A model generated the notes under the pieces. That model had not been told where the DNA came from, did no database searches, and saw only the letters and a list, made by a program, of their open reading frames with translations. Positions 1-14,600 of a stretch of DNA of 64,000 nucleotides are shown in pieces (position 1 is the stretch's first letter; the number at the start of each line of letters is the position of its first letter). The stretch spans positions 1,206,450 to 1,270,449 of the forward strand of contig JANPWX010000038.1 in the NCBI GenBank assembly GCA_024734555.1, in the 5' to 3' direction. This DNA is from Trochalopteron elliotii. Its lineage: Eukaryota > Chordata > Aves > Passeriformes > Leiothrichidae. The translations under genes and the position numbers were made by a program.

Positions 1-2775
1 CCAACAGCAGTGGGAACAGAATTCAGCCCAGCACATAAATGTACATTACAACTAACAGCTAAAATCACTGGTTTTGGCAGGCATAAGGATGGAAAAAAAA
101 AAAGTTAAGTAAAATAAAATAATTGAAAAGAACTGTGCAAGAAAATGTGAAAAATCTGTATTATTTTATCTTCTGAAATGTCAAACGACCTGAATTTGTT
201 GACCTATCAGATACTTTACATGACTGTTTTCCTGACTCTTCCTGAGAGAAAGAGGTGGATACTTTAGGACACTATTTAGAAGTAGGTATCTTACAGGTTT
301 TTCTGTTTTTCTTTTTGAGTTCAGTTTTCATTATTTTGACATTGTAGAGAAGCAGATGATTAAGTTGTTTTTTGCAAAATAATGTTTGAAACTATCAAAG
401 GAAATGCCCATAACTTTGTCTGGGGCATTATTTCAACGCTCTGTGCAATAACTAAACAAATACATGCGTTTTTGCACCATACTCTGTGAACCACTTTCAG
501 TGTTAAAAAGCCACTACCAGTGTGTAGTGTACAGAACTTGAGCTACTGTTATTTGGAAAGTCCTTAGAGGTTGAAAATGCACTGAGGAACCATGACTGCC
601 CACTTGTTATACCCTGCCTCAAGCATGTGCTGTGGTCATTACTGAAGATGGATGCTGGCAGAGACAGATGGTTGGTCTGATCCATTCCTACACTCTCCGG
701 CTTGTGTTTTGGGGCTGCTGAGAAGGGAAGCAGCACCAAGGCGGAAGAAAAAAAGATCCAATCATCATGATTTTTTATTTAGGAATCCCTAGCTTCCAGA
801 GGAGTATCTTCCAGAGACACAATTTAATGCTGGCAAACACTTTTTTACTGTTTTGAGGAAATTTGGCACAATACTTTGGTGTCACAATAAATGATTCAGT
901 ATTGAATACTACAGGGAATTTGCCAGTTTGAGAATATTTTTGATAGCATCTTTTGCTTTGATTCACATTGGCTAACTTGAGAGCTACACAGGTATCTTTA
1001 ATACTTTCTCCATCATGTGGCTGACTATTTCTTGCAGCACATTTTTTCCCCTCACTACAGTCTTGCTTTTTTCACAGCTTTTCTCTCATGCTTTCAGAGC
1101 CATCTGTGCTTTCTCATTGTTTCCTTGCAAGGGCCCTGAAGAGAGGCTGTTTTACCAACCCTCTCCGGCTGTAACATTTTTTCTTGTTAATGAACACATT
1201 CATTCAAGAAAGTAGCAGAAAACAAAAAGCACTGAAGACAGGGCTACTGTGGGACGAGTTCTTTGTCAGTGTAAAATAATAAGGCTCCATTAAAGCAAAT
1301 TATACTACAGAATCCTACATGAGCAGAGTCTGGCCAGTAAGCACTTATGTACACACTATGAACAGACTAGAAGTAGCTCCGCTCTGCTATATCTCATCTG
1401 TAACCTTTCAGCACCAATACAAAAAAAAGAGAACACTTATAAAAAGTTAAAGCAACAAGTGTCATCAAAAAGTGACCAGTAGTAGGGCAAAGTGTGAGAA
1501 GTGATATAGTGTGACACCTGTAGTGTTTAAAAGTAAGCCAATTTTCTGAAAACTCCTGTGTTATATAGCCCAGCAATAACATTGGCCTCAGAGAGTTTAA
1601 ATAAGAGATGTCAGTGGAGTCGAATATGTCACATGATAATGGACTCCTGCTGCTACATAAATGCTGAGGCATTAAATGTGAAGCATTTACTGAAAATAAA
1701 TGTTGGAACAAAGCCAAGAGGTTTCTTTCTAAACTGGGAGGCATTTGTAATGTAAGCAATTATGTATGACAGAATGTCATATCTGTATGTCTTAGCCATT
1801 TTATGAAACATGAGGTCAAAGGCATGAACTGAAGTGCACTGAGTGCATTATGGCACTTCAAGAATGATTCTCTTAATGTATTGAAAAATGAGTTCCAATA
1901 TGCAGGGTCATTATCTCATAATTTGACTCATTATAAAATCACTTTGCTTGCTAGAAGCATAATCCTGGTGTCCTCACTCAGGCAAAGCTCTCACCAATCT
2001 GAACAAGCTACCAGGCAGATAACAACAGAGGTCTCAGAGAATGTTTTACAGTTTTCCTGTGTGAGTAAATGTGGTGCCACCTGAAGCTGAAACTTCAGTT
2101 TCTTTTGTTGAGTCTAGGTACACATGGCATTCTTTTGAGAGTGTCAGTTCTTTTCTTCTACTGATTAGCTAAAGAATCATCAGATATTGATTTATAATAA
2201 AAGTGAGGACAAAATTTTGAAAAAAACCAACATTTACTTTATATCAGCAGTTGATGTCAAACTGTTGGAGGAGTATATGAAAATCAAATGCCTTCAGGCT
2301 TTAGAAACATGAGGACACACTGAACCAAGCTGACTGTACTTTGGTTCTAGCAGAACTTCATGGTTTCAGATGCAGTCAGTATTGCCTGGCCTATCTCCAT
2401 TTGCTAGCATTTCCATTTACTATTTCTGTATTTCCACTTAACAGCAAACCAATCATGACCTTCAAGGCACAGAATTAGGCCCAGGGCAAGTGCTTTTGTA
2501 TATAAAGTTTGTGCCAAATATTCAAATCATCCGATGAACGTTATCTACATTTTACTACCCTTTGGTTCTCTGAGTGGTGCCATTAGGAAAAAAAAAAAAA
2601 TAGGTACTATACAAACACTTATTTCCAGACTTTCATTCTGCAGAGAAATGAAGTTTTTTTTCCCCAAGTTACAAAAGTTTCCAAACTCACAGCATAACAG
2701 AATTAAGGCAACATCAAATAGCGAGCATTGAAAGCACATGAATAGGGTTATTCAGGAGAAAAGAATGCCTCTCAC
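1..2775 (-). other. COBL: COBL intron (partial), downstream of the second KRAP exon
   Basis: AT-rich intronic sequence. Only short chance open frames and homopolymer runs (such as poly-A near 2589) were seen. No repeat family or RNA gene was recognised. Confidence 0.7.
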
Positions 2776-2914
2776 CCATTGTGCTCTTCCTCTTGTCTTC
2801 CCTGTCTTCTGTTCTGTTTGGCATGGCGGGAGTGGGTGGAGCAGATGCAGCTGGTGGAAGAGGGGCACGCCTCTTCTTTTTCCTTAAATCATTCAGGGAT
2901 GCTCCTTGTGATAT
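2776..2914 (-). CDS. COBL: COBL internal exon with second KKKRRAP (KRAP) motif
   Basis: This 139-nt exon starts in phase 0 after the acceptor CAACTTTTTTAG and reads [47 protein letters not shown], ending one base into a glycine codon at the donor ATGG|GTGAGA. The DLxKKKRRAP, MPNRTED and RKSTMG strings match the COBL segment immediately after the first KRAP motif. It provides a second proline-rich SH3-binding motif. It is the last COBL exon in the window; the following exons, including the long one and the WH2 repeats, must lie before position 1. It is in frame with 25085-25279. Confidence 0.92.
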
Positions 2915-5900
2915 CTAAAAAAGTTGAAAAATAAGCACAGTAAAGGATATATTTTGTTGATGTTGTAAATTTTCAACAACCAAAAAAAGACTGTTTGCCA
3001 TAAGACCTAATTTCTCAGCACAGTGTATTTATAATGAACATTTATAGCGACAACCAGAGATTAAAGAATTACAGTAATATTATACTCAGAAAAGGAAAGA
3101 GACAAGAACTGCAGATGAGCGTCACAGCAAAAATACCAGTCTGGTAGGCATTTGATGGTTCTGGAAAAAGTGAACTAGAGAGCCCAACACTCAGCAAAGC
3201 AGAATATGACACGATGTGTGTTGTTAAGCTTGAGCCATGACATGACCTTTTTCCATTGGTTTCTTCAAACCTTAAATGATGGTTAAATACTCCAATTAGC
3301 ATGTATAGTGAATAAACTCTTTCTCATTTCTTTTATTTTCCTCTCCAATTCTTGTCTAAGGACTTCTGAGAGAAGAATTGGAATTGACTGTTTGCTTGCA
3401 TGATGATATGAGATCACACTGTACCCTATTCATGCCTACTGGACTTCACAGGCATGCTTTTTAAGATCTGTAACACCTTGGCTTCCAATAATTGCAACAT
3501 GCTGATTGATATGCCAAGACTTCATTACTGTTTATACTGCTTTTAAAAATACAAAAAATGTTATTACAACTGACTTGGGTTTTGCTGGGTTGCATAATAT
3601 TTTCTGTAGCTTGCTGGAACTTAGTTCTATTTCCTTTTTCTATTAAAAAAAAAAAAGCCATGTAGGAAAACCTGTGGAATTTTTATATTTGAAAGGTACT
3701 GACAACACTAGTCAGTACCAGGCTTTGCTGAGGCAGAGAGTAATGGTGGCTGCCCACATGTGACATGCTGCTGGCATTCCTCTAAAGAAGTCTTCACTTC
3801 TTTGACTTAACTGCTCTGTCTGTCCCAATACTTCTGTATCTAATATACAGAACCGTGGGTAGTTTTCTACGATTTCAAAGGCCTAACTAGTAAAAATAAA
3901 AATAACAACAGTCATATTCATCATATTTCCTTTAATCCAGAGGCTTAATGGACCCCTAAAATACAATTGTGGGAGATTTCATTAAACAAATAGTAGCTTC
4001 ACACTGCTTAAATCTACCACCAGAATTTAGAGGAAATGCACTCATTTACAGGTTTCCTTTTCTACATTGAGTAAAAAAATCTGAGAATAAATGAATTTTA
4101 CAAAGATTAGGATATGAAAAGAGTCTCCTTCACTTAGCCTTCCTTTTTAAAAGCACTCAGGAGGGTCTTACATTTCAAAAAAGGAACCCTTTTGTTCCCA
4201 CTTCTGAGGATTATGCTTTAACCACCATGCCACATGACAATTGGTGAACCTGCATCCTGCATGGAAGAAACCTGGTAATAACTACATTGGACATAGAGCA
4301 CAGCAACCAGGATGAGCTGCAGCTCCACACCTAACAAGGGTGGGAAAGAAAGGTGTCCTGGACCTAATTCCTACTATCATGGATTATGTCAGCATTTTAC
4401 ATTAAATGCAGATATTCTGCATGACTAAAGCCAGTGAGGCCAATCTAGAAAAAGTTAAGCATAGTAAATGGGCAATAATTTTAGGAGTAACTAGCTAGTA
4501 ACTGATTTTATGGACTTAAATTTTGGTCACCAAACTTCACAGAATCTAAAAAACATTGGACTTACATGCAGAAATGAGCACCACACCAAATACTCAAAAT
4601 GGATACAGCAAAATTTTTGTACTCCACTGAAAAACTTTTGCCCAGTGTTATAGTGCTGCTCCATATTAAGATGGGACACTTTCTCTGACAAAGAAACTGC
4701 CTATAGTGATTAGGAATTAACCACAACTAACTGAAGTTGAAACAGAATGCCCAGTATTGAGCTGAACATGGGAGACTCCATTCAGTGAAACAGACTCATC
4801 AGGCTTTGGTTTTGAGGGGAATTACACCAAGGACAGCCATCTAATGCTGCATTCTTCTCCACTGAAGAAACTGGTAAATACATATTTTGAAAAAAAAACC
4901 CAAAACATTCTTCTGCCCTGCATTTTACATAACTAACAGCATGTAGGCACTTCATACTGTATCTTGATTCTTCAGGATATTACCTTACAGAAAAAAAAAA
5001 AGGAAAATTATCCAAGTGGGGACTTTGATTACTATAAAGACTGCAAAATTCATTAGTTATGGAGAACTTGAATCATCTGGCAGACAGGCACCATCTGAAC
5101 TTTCCCAACACTTCACAAGTACAAGCTTGACTTTTGCAGTTCTTTAATGGCATTTTCCAGCTTCCACCTTCACTCCCCCCTGCCTAGACAGAAAGGTCAT
5201 TTTATTTTAGGACAAAAAATGTTCGGACTGGTGATCTAAAAGATAAAGCTAGGAAATCTTGAGCATCAAGGCAGGAAGTGAGGAAATGTGTCTTCCCACT
5301 TAAAATGATAGAGATCACTAATCACCCTTCTCCAACTACCAGATGAGTGAAGGGTGTTAGCTTGATATAGTCAAATCCCACCAAGACACATAACTGCTTT
5401 CCTATGAAGAAAAGATCCTTGTTAGAAAACAGCTTATCCTTTTCAGCTCCATGTATTCTTAGTCGAATCTTCTGAGGAACATTAGATAGATGTATCTATC
5501 ACGCTGCTACAGTTAAAGAATAAGCTAGGAAATAGCTAGTGCACAATTGCAATAATGAAAGTTTGGTGAAATACACACACAAAAATGCTTTTATTATACT
5601 GTCAGCTAAGTGCAGTATTCCTCACAAACACCATAAAGATGAAAAGCTTGTTTAAAGCCAGTCATGCTACAATGTATATAAGAAGTGTCTAGCTCAAGAA
5701 CAGATCATAAAAATTGTTAAAAGTATCTTTTCTTTCATCCCAATTTCAGTAAACCTATGAGGCTAAACATAAATGGAAAAAGCACAAAGAACATTCTGTT
5801 TCTTTTTTCCAATTGTATATACAAAACCAATAGAACTTGAAAATAATTTGTTATGGCTGGCTGCTTCTTTTATAAAGAAATCAAGCCATTCCAACATTAT

Positions 5901-6164
5901 TTGGAGTAATTTCCCACTGAAAATTTGTTACAGGAGCCCCTCTCTGAGTCTAACCTAGTCTTAACACTTGTGCTTCACCTATATTTATCAACAAGAAATT
6001 GTTAGATCAGCTCCTGTTAAAACAAATTCATAATTTGAAAAGATGTTCATTAAGTTCTGACTGTAATTAAATACCATGAACTGAACAAGAGATGAATAAA
6101 AGAAGTCAAAAGGACCCAAATATGAAAAATAGTATAATTTCTCTTCCCCTACTGATAAGACCAC

Positions 6165-6175
6165 TAATAATGATG

Positions 6176-6225
<50 letters not shown>
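6165..6225. repeat. (AAT)n microsatellite
   Basis: About 20 units of AAT, nearly pure after an initial interrupted AATGATGAT part. The long isoleucine and leucine runs in open frames here are artefacts of the repeat. Confidence 0.98.
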
Positions 6226-8529
6226 TCTATCACATTCAGGGCTCACATGCTTTCTGAAAAATACTTCCAATATTGTAGACAAAATATCTAAGCAATGTGC
6301 TGAATGTGTTTTCCTACTGTGAAAGCTCAACATACTTATCAAAATTTGAAGGCTCTAGATAAGATTTGAGAATATATTTAGAGCATAACAACATCCTTAT
6401 GGGGAGGTTACTTGTCAAAATTGTGTGGAAAAGAATCCTACAAGGCCAATGCTTGAAATTTTCAATCAGTAGCATTTCACAGTCACCCTACTTGCAAACA
6501 ATCTGTGGATACTGTAAGACTGCATGTGTAAACTGAGTTTGTTTCCTCATGTGTAAAAGTCCAGTATTTTCTTTGGGTCAGGTTGCAATGAATATGAAGT
6601 AATGAAAAATATTAAAGGAGGCCCAAGGAAACAAAAGTCACCACTACTGAAAATTCATCAAGCATTCAAAGACAAGGAGGTTCTCAGATAAATTTCCAGT
6701 GTGAGCTCCACTCCTTTGCCTTGTCTGTCCTCTAATTACAGGCCAGAGACTGGTTTTGTATTTTTCAGCCCTTCCCTTTTAAACTTTCTAACAGAAATGT
6801 TTATTTATAAAAGTACTAAGTCATCTGGTAAATGCCAACTTTCTTTTATCCACAGACCCAACTAGGCCCAAATTCACTGCAGGTTTATGGCTCCCAAAAC
6901 TGAGCCTCCTTCTGTAAGCCAGAAACTGTACCATTAATTTACATAGTTTGTGTTTCAAAATCCAAACCAGTCTTTCCAGTATTTTTATAAACATTGCAAG
7001 AAACACTTCTCTTACGGCAACAGATTTTTCCCTTTACTATCACTCCTATCATTTTGCCATAGAAAAGGAAAAATCTTGAAAACCTAAGAATTTTTCAGTC
7101 TTGATATTTAACAAAATTCTCCTTAAAGCAATTTTCTTCCTACTCAAACAACTCAGCTACAGACGATACAGATATATCAGCAGTAGAATCATGTTTGGAA
7201 TAAGGATTACTTTTAAGGGATGTCAGATGATTGTTCAGCATATACAAATAAAAAATTGTATGGCCTATGATATAAACTGTGTAAAAAAAGTCCTTATACT
7301 CTCTTGCTTCTTTCTCCTTTTTATGCAATGTTACATGTCAAGACCTTTTATTGTTTTATAGAGGAATTGACTGATTTGTATACAAATTGTCTTATTCATG
7401 GAAAGAGTGAATGACTGCAGAAATTATTTTTAGAAGAAAAAGGATACATGGATTCAATCACTAGCACACCCTCATTACAAAGTGGTTCCATCATCCCACA
7501 CTGAGTAGACACACACTGATTTGAGCAAGCCAGATTCTGATACACCTGCTGGTGATGATATTGTGAGAGGTCAGAATGCCTATCGAATTTCAAAAATGTT
7601 TAAATGCAATCCAAAAGGAAAAAAAAAAAAAAACCAACAAAACCCAGAGCTAAGCTGTAACTGAACAAACAGCAGTATCATCCCAAACTGTGTGTGGGAC
7701 CATCTCAAACCTCTTCCCCTTGCAAAAAAAATTTAAGATGTCTTGAAATAACTAAGACCCATTTTACAAGAAGTTCTAAAAGAAAAAAGACACGTTTCAA
7801 TAACTGACTTTAAACTCTTGATATAGCTATAACTGCACTAATCCCTTATAATATTCTATGAGAGACAAGTGGTAATTTTTTATGTAAGATTTATGGGTTT
7901 AGATTTAAAGACATATTCCTATGACATAATTTAAAGCAGTTGAGAAGAAAATATTTTGATCCAAGAGGAGTCGTTCTAGGAAAATCAGACAGATAAATCT
8001 TTCAGCTGCGGAATGAAGACATAAATCTGTCCACTAAACTTGATGATATAAAAACTATTCTGCCCAGCTGATTCTGCATTTTCACAGAGCAACAGATGCT
8101 TCAACATGCCTAACACTAGAAACCACAAGAAGTCCCAATTGAACATTAATGTGTCTTATACAACACTTACTCATGTGCCTAATATTCCTTGGAGAGGTCA
8201 TAAATCATTAGTCTTTTCACTGGCATATACTGACAAAGGAAAATTCAGTAAGCTCTCAAAACTGGGTGTTTGAGCAACTCATGAGGCTGACCACTGTAGG
8301 CTACATTGAAAAAAATTGTATATTCAGCACTGAATTTCTCTACCTTCTTTCATTATTGGGTAGTACCCTGATTCATTTGATTAAAAGATGAATGTTTAAT
8401 CCATAAGGGCACAAGTGCAGTAAAAACACAAGTATATTAGAAACTGCATTCAAAGACAGTAGCCTGATGTCTGCCAGAAGTGTCTCCTTACGTTGCAAAA
8501 TGCATTTGTATGGGTTATTTAAAGTATAG

Positions 8530-8554
8530 TATACTATATTTAAAATATAGTATA
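8530..8554. repeat. AT-rich palindrome
   Basis: TATACTATATTT and AAATATAGTATA are perfect reverse complements separated by one base, inside a TATAGTATA-rich patch. Confidence 0.85.
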
Positions 8555-8959
8555 TTAAAGTGTATTTTGTGCACTAGGATACCATGCAATACAACAACGT
8601 ATTACCAAAACCACAGACACAGAGATAAGAAAAAATCTAGCACACTGAAACACTTTTAAAGAGGGCATTTTTTGGAAAACTTGTCAATTTGGTAACATGC
8701 ATAGAGATAACTACACTTTAGAAATCAGCAAACAGTTTCTCTGCATTGGTCATTTTATTTCCATACATGTTGATGTGTTGGATCTCAGAAGCCTGGCAAT
8801 AAAATGAATAATAAAAGGCTTAAGTAAGCCATAAGAATAAGTATGCTGGGATAGCAGGACTGATATTTGGACTGACCAGACATTGTGTAAGTCTGGACAC
8901 ATCAGTCTCCCAGGGAACAGATTTAGATGGAAGACTCCCAAGCTACTGCCAGCTTGGGT

Positions 8960-9001
8960 TTAAGTCCACAATAATAGCAATTAAGTCCACAATAATAGCA
9001 A
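8960..9001. repeat. Perfect 21-base tandem duplication
   Basis: Two identical copies of a unit starting TTAAGTCCACAATAATAGCA, at 8960-8980 and 8981-9001. Confidence 0.95.
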
Positions 9002-10837
9002 GCAACTCCTGGAACAGGATAACCATGTTTCAGTCCTGACAACACCACCCTATATTAGGGGGCTTCCTCCTGACTTTGAAACTCTGAAGCGTGCTTCCCT
9101 GCACTGTGCAGGTGTCTGCACCACCTGATGGCTGCATCCCAGCTCTACTCCTGTACCATCAGCTCTATCCCTGCCTCAGCTTCCGAGCTGCTTTGCCGCT
9201 GGAAGCGCTCAGGCGCTATGGGAGATCTTTCTTAGAGTTGGAGTGCAAACTGCATCTGCCTTTTGAAAATACCTCTTCCATTAATATTTTAATCACACAT
9301 CATAATATATAATTTTGCCTATAATGCCTAATTTCAGATTTTTTTAAAAATTATATAACTTCAGTGTTAAACAGAATTTTATAACAAAATTTAATGTTGA
9401 TTAGCAAAAATTAAGCTCTAACTCCAAATAAACCCTCAGTCTCAATAACAGATAAAAGCTTAGTATTACTGGATTTTACAGAAATTGCTATGTTCTTGTG
9501 CTATTTTATTCAAAAAATGAAGACAACAAAAGGCAAGAATGTCCTTGAATACTTGGCTGATGGGTGACAGAAAGCTAAATCAGTTAACACAAGAAAGCCA
9601 GGACAAGGTGAAGGGGCAAGCTCATTTTTCCATCTGTTTTTATAGAACACACCCTTTGTGAAATGTCACAGTCAAGGACAGTTAAAAATTAATGTCATTC
9701 TAATCTTTAAACCCTTTAACTTATTCAGTTAAATGTGTCAGACAGGAAACTATCCATAAACAAAACTGAGATGTTAAATTACTAAGATAGCCGTGATTTC
9801 CTTCTTTGCAAAATCTCATTTCTAGCTGCAGTATTATTTCCACTCAAGGAAATCACTCTACAACACCAAATATTTTCACATGCATTGAAACATGTAGACT
9901 ACACAAGTCTGCGGATGTTTGCTTTGGCAAAGAATTGAACTTCCTCTGTTTCTCAGAATACAATGTAATTCTCCTCATTTATGTCTTCATTTAGAGGGGA
10001 AAAACCAACAAAACCCCCTCAAACACTTAAAAATCACATTTTAAAACCACCACAAACTGGTTTGCTACCAATATTAATTTCTCTTCTAGAGAAGTTAAAC
10101 AAAAAAGGCAAAATCAACATCCAGATTTTAATTTCATATTTGTGCACACTTCTTTAGTTAGAACTATACAATTAACAGAACAAATGAACATTAATAGAAG
10201 TGTAAGATGCATAGCAGCAGCGCAGTTCATATTTCTTCTGACAACTTTGTCAATGAACTTGATATGACCAATGTAATCTTCTTAAGGGATGCCTTTTGGA
10301 AAGGCACTACACTAAGAATTTCATATATTGTCTTTTCTTTCTCAGTCTCACATCCTGGAATATAGGCTGGATGACTGGCTGATCTGCTTGTCTGTCCTTA
10401 AAAATCTCAGAGATATCATGAAGATTTGCAAAAGTTGTTTTGCATCTTTTTCCAGTTTTTTGCCAGAAGGATGTGCTGCAGCCTAAAATCTGTTGGGGCT
10501 AGAATGTGAAAGGGAATTCACATATGACAAGGAGCAAGGATAACACTATCCTTCCTACTTCCAAGAAGAGACATACTTCCCTGGAGCTTTTAGCTTTTCC
10601 TCTAGACTTAAAATTTTCTTCTGTAGAGATAGCCAAGTTAAATTTCTAGTGTGTAGCACTAAGACCTAGGAAATCACCTTGGCAGTCTTCTCAATTTAGA
10701 GAAAAACACATCTGATTATTTCCAGTGTTCCACCCCCTTCTATCAGCCTACTCCTTCCACAGGCATGTAGAATGCCTGGGAACCATGGTTTAGGCAGTAA
10801 GTCAAGTGATAGTTCCTGATTCCTTTCTGATTTGATA

Positions 10838-10990
10838 GGTCCACAAAATGGTTTGGGTTAGAAGGGACTATTAATGATCACCTCATTTGTGCCATGCCTT
10901 TGCAATGCCGCCTCCAAATTCCCACTCAAGTCTGGTTCTTTCCAGCACTTATAAACACCAGCCAAAAGCCCCTTTTTCCACAATCTAAAA
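10838..10990 (-). mobile_element. CR1 LINE 3' fragment
   Basis: CACAAAATGGTTTGGGTTAG, GAAGGGACTATTAATGATCA and the following GCCATGCC/CACTCAAG stretch are a diverged reverse complement of the CR1 3' end. It lies 320 bases from the plus-strand CR1 at 11.3 kb, in opposite orientation. The right boundary is uncertain. Confidence 0.75.
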
Positions 10991-11314
10991 GCATGAAGAG
11001 GGGAGAACAGCAAAGTTGTACCACAGTATCAATTAGATATATTACTAGGACTGTAGCATAACATGGCTCTACATCAAGCTACCCCCCACAAGTGTAAAAT
11101 TTTATTTTCCAAAATTAGAAACAGATTCTGCTATGAAGACTTGTTTGAAGAACCCATCACGGCACACTGCTTGTTAGCCACACCTGGAAGTGTCAGCAAC
11201 ATAAGCTGAACAGGACTCAGGGGTTGTCTACTGGGTCTCAGCATGTGAGAAATTCTATTCTCATTAACACAGACATACTGCAAACAAACTGAGCTGCCTA
11301 TTTCTCTAAGTGAC

Positions 11315-11600
11315 CTGTGGCAACTGTAAAGAGGATGGTGCCAGATTCTTTACTGTGGTGCCCTGTGACAGGACGAGGAGCAATGGCCATAAACTAAACC
11401 ACACAAAGTTGCACTTCCACATGAGGAAGAACTTCTTTACCTTGAGAGTGGCAGAGCACAGGAACAGGTTGTCCAGGGAGGTTGTGGAGTCTCCCTGTCT
11501 GGACGTGTTCCTGTGTAACCTGTTCTAGGGTTGGCAGGAGGGGTGGAACTGATGATCTCCAGATGTCCCTTCCACCCCTAAGAATTCCGTGATTCTGTGA
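11315..11600 (+). mobile_element. CR1 LINE 3' fragment
   Basis: Typical avian CR1 3' end: an AGGACGAGGAGCAATGG-type segment, AGGAAGAACTTCTTTACC, CAGGTTGTCCAGGGAGGTTG, then GATGATCTCCAGATGTCCCT and the terminal ATTCCGTGATTCTGTGA tail. It is 5' truncated with no protein-coding capacity. The tail shows plus orientation, opposite to COBL. Confidence 0.92.
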
Positions 11601-14600
11601 AAAATAGCTTGAAGTAGCAGAGAACACTTTTTTTTTTATTATACCTGTGATGTTTTCCCCTATTTTCTTATTTGGCTAAACAATGTCTATGCTATTAAGC
11701 CATAAAATTAAACCTGATTGACACAGCACACATTTACTTGGTTAATTTTTTGGTTAATTTTTCTATTCTGTAATTTTTTACCTTTTTAATTTAGGATCTA
11801 TGTAAGTGGAGTTAGAAGCAAAGTCTGAAAAGTGATGAAAACCCAGTTTCTAAATTAAGCACAGTGCTAGGGTCATTTTTCATTGCCCATTGAATGCCAG
11901 CTCTTCAGAAGTCTCGCTGCTCAAAATGATCTTTGTCTATTAACTTCCCCTAAATGCTGTGCCCAACAAAGCCTCATAATTACTCGACACATACTTTCTT
12001 CTTTAATGAGAGTTAAAGCTTACGATGACATCAGCCTGTTCTATTTGTCTGAGACTTGCAAGCCAGATGAAGTTTACTTACTGAGCATTGCAACCCTGCC
12101 AAAATCCAGGGCTGCATAGAACAGTATGTTCCGGCCCTAATGTCTTGCCAGTTTTCAATGAAGTGCTTGACAGAGACCACATGTGGAGGTCAAGTGATGC
12201 TATCATGATCTCACCAGATGGTGAGTTGTGGTACCATTCCCAAGGCAGGTAGTATAGTCTGTTCAGAAACAGTTGGCAGGTGAACCATGAACTCACAGCC
12301 AGAAGCAACTGGATTATTGCAAAAGATCAAGAATGCTATTGATGCTGGCAAAAAGACTATTCCAAGAATTTTTCTTGCACATAGTTCAAGGATTCAACTC
12401 TCGAGACATATGTTTTCTTGAAAAAAAAATGGAAGTCCTCCTGCCAAACAAATCTTGCATTTTTGCATGATTATTATGTTATGTATGTTAAATTGTAATA
12501 TAAAGATACTGCAAGCTCACCTTGCTTGTGTTCTTGCATATATATTAACCATCACCAGGTCACTCCAACTTTGATGTCAATTCAGAGGTTATATCTACAC
12601 GGGTTAGAGTGCAGGAGTGGATTACTTTTCAAAAAGCAACAGGAAAGCAGACCATGGAGGAACCTTACAAGATTTTGTAATGACATTCTCCAACCCCCCT
12701 AAAGTAACAGCCTATCCAACTCAAATTGTGAAGCACTCAGCATTTCACAAAGTCCAGCTTTCAGTTAAAGAGGTAAGCAATTTAACTCATCACTGAACTG
12801 ACATTGTGTCTATTTCTCGGACAAAGTCACAAAAACCCTATTTCTGAAACTTCAAAAAATCCACTGTGTGGATTCCTCCTACAATGTAAAAACACATAAT
12901 TTTAAAGCAGACCTCAAAATTTTAAATTTTTTCTGGGGAAAAACCTATTAATTGACCATGAACCTTATCTGAGTAAAGATATTCTCAAAAGGGCATTGTA
13001 AAATGAGTCTTATCTCCAACTACACTTTTGAGAGGCTGTACCTTCTTCCTAACACAAAAACCTCTACTGAAATTCTGAATTAACATTCTAGTTCCTACTG
13101 GCCAAGCTTCAGGAAAAGATATAACCAATTGTATTTAATCACTTCTTGACTGAGAAAACTTAGACTCCTTTTAAATATTTCATCACACTATGACACCTTA
13201 CTCTATTGAAAATTACAGGAAAAAAAAAGAAAGAAAAGGAGGGACAAAACAGCAGCTAGAAAATAAGTTCACCGCCTAAAAAAAGAGTTGCCTAAAGTTA
13301 TTAAAATGCTTTTTGCAACTTTTTTTTTTTTTTAAATGAGACACATGCTTTTAGGAAATAAATGTGCAGCACCATGAAGTTGAGCATTAGCAGTAATAAA
13401 GAGGATGGGTAGCAATTTGACCTCAAACAACAGAATTTCTTCAGAGGTATAGAGAAGAAAATTCTGTAATACAGTATTAAAATACAACATACCCTTAACT
13501 GATGTTGAGAAAGTAGTCACTACACTTCATGTATCACTTAAGCTGTAGTTTTTAATAACTACTTTAAAAGAATTAATGTGTTTAAGTGCGCATACACTGG
13601 AATTAATTTTTGGAACTGTTTCTATCATAAAGAGAAGTACAAATTACTCCCTTTCTCTAGCAGCTTTTCTTAGCCTTCCTAAATTTCATGCTTTACATGA
13701 CAGCAAGATAAGCCTTCAGCCATCACTGCACTTTACTCTTTTCTTTTAATTTGGGCCTGCATCATTTATCCAAACCAAAGTGCAGCTGTTAGCTAAATTA
13801 AGCATCCAAACTGCACAGCAAACATTATCTGATGTGCTGTCAGCTGGCTTCATGTTTGCCATCTGATTATTGTTTCGTAAGACATGAACAAGACTGGATA
13901 TTTCTCATTCAGATAACTGAATGTCATGTTTAAAGCTCTTTAAAAAATGAACAAAACACCTTAAAACTGGAAATTAATTGTTGAGTTTTAATTTCTTAGT
14001 AATTTACCATGGTATAGGGCATTTTAAAGACCACAGATTTCTTTTACTACTCACTCTTGTTTCTACTAATTGGTTCTGTACACCTTGACAACGGGTATCT
14101 GCAACAGGATAGCACTAGCCAGGTTCAACGCCAGTGGAAATACGAAATATATGAAATTTTTCAGGTTTATGATTGGTTACAGAGACTATTGTTTCTATAA
14201 AACTTAATGTATGTCATCACAAAATTTTGTCTGCGAAGGGGAACAGTTTGCACATGGTTATTTCAACAAAGCCATTAAGTGAAAGTCCTTAAGAAAAACT
14301 CCACCCTAATACACTTTTTAAAAAATATTGCCTGGTCCTTCAAGGAAAAGTGGATAGACAGAGAGAACACCCTAAGAGATTGACTTTCTGTCTCTTGAAA
14401 GGTAGAAATATCATCATCTTCTAAGTAAAACAATAGCCCCATAATTGCACAAGACAGAAGTGTCTCAACAGTTCCTTCCTCAGAGGACCTGCAACCTAGA
14501 GAATATATCTGGCATGCATCTGGATCTGATACTGATTTGAAATGCAAAGGGACTCCATCTTCCATTCTGCTTTTTATTTTGTCAGTGAAAGGCACATGTC

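Noticed and set aside
5988..6342. Open frames with long leucine or isoleucine runs
   Set aside because: Translations of the (AAT)n microsatellite.
14275..14595. 106-codon minus-strand open frame
   Set aside because: No motif recognised and no good flanking splice sites in the phase COBL needs.
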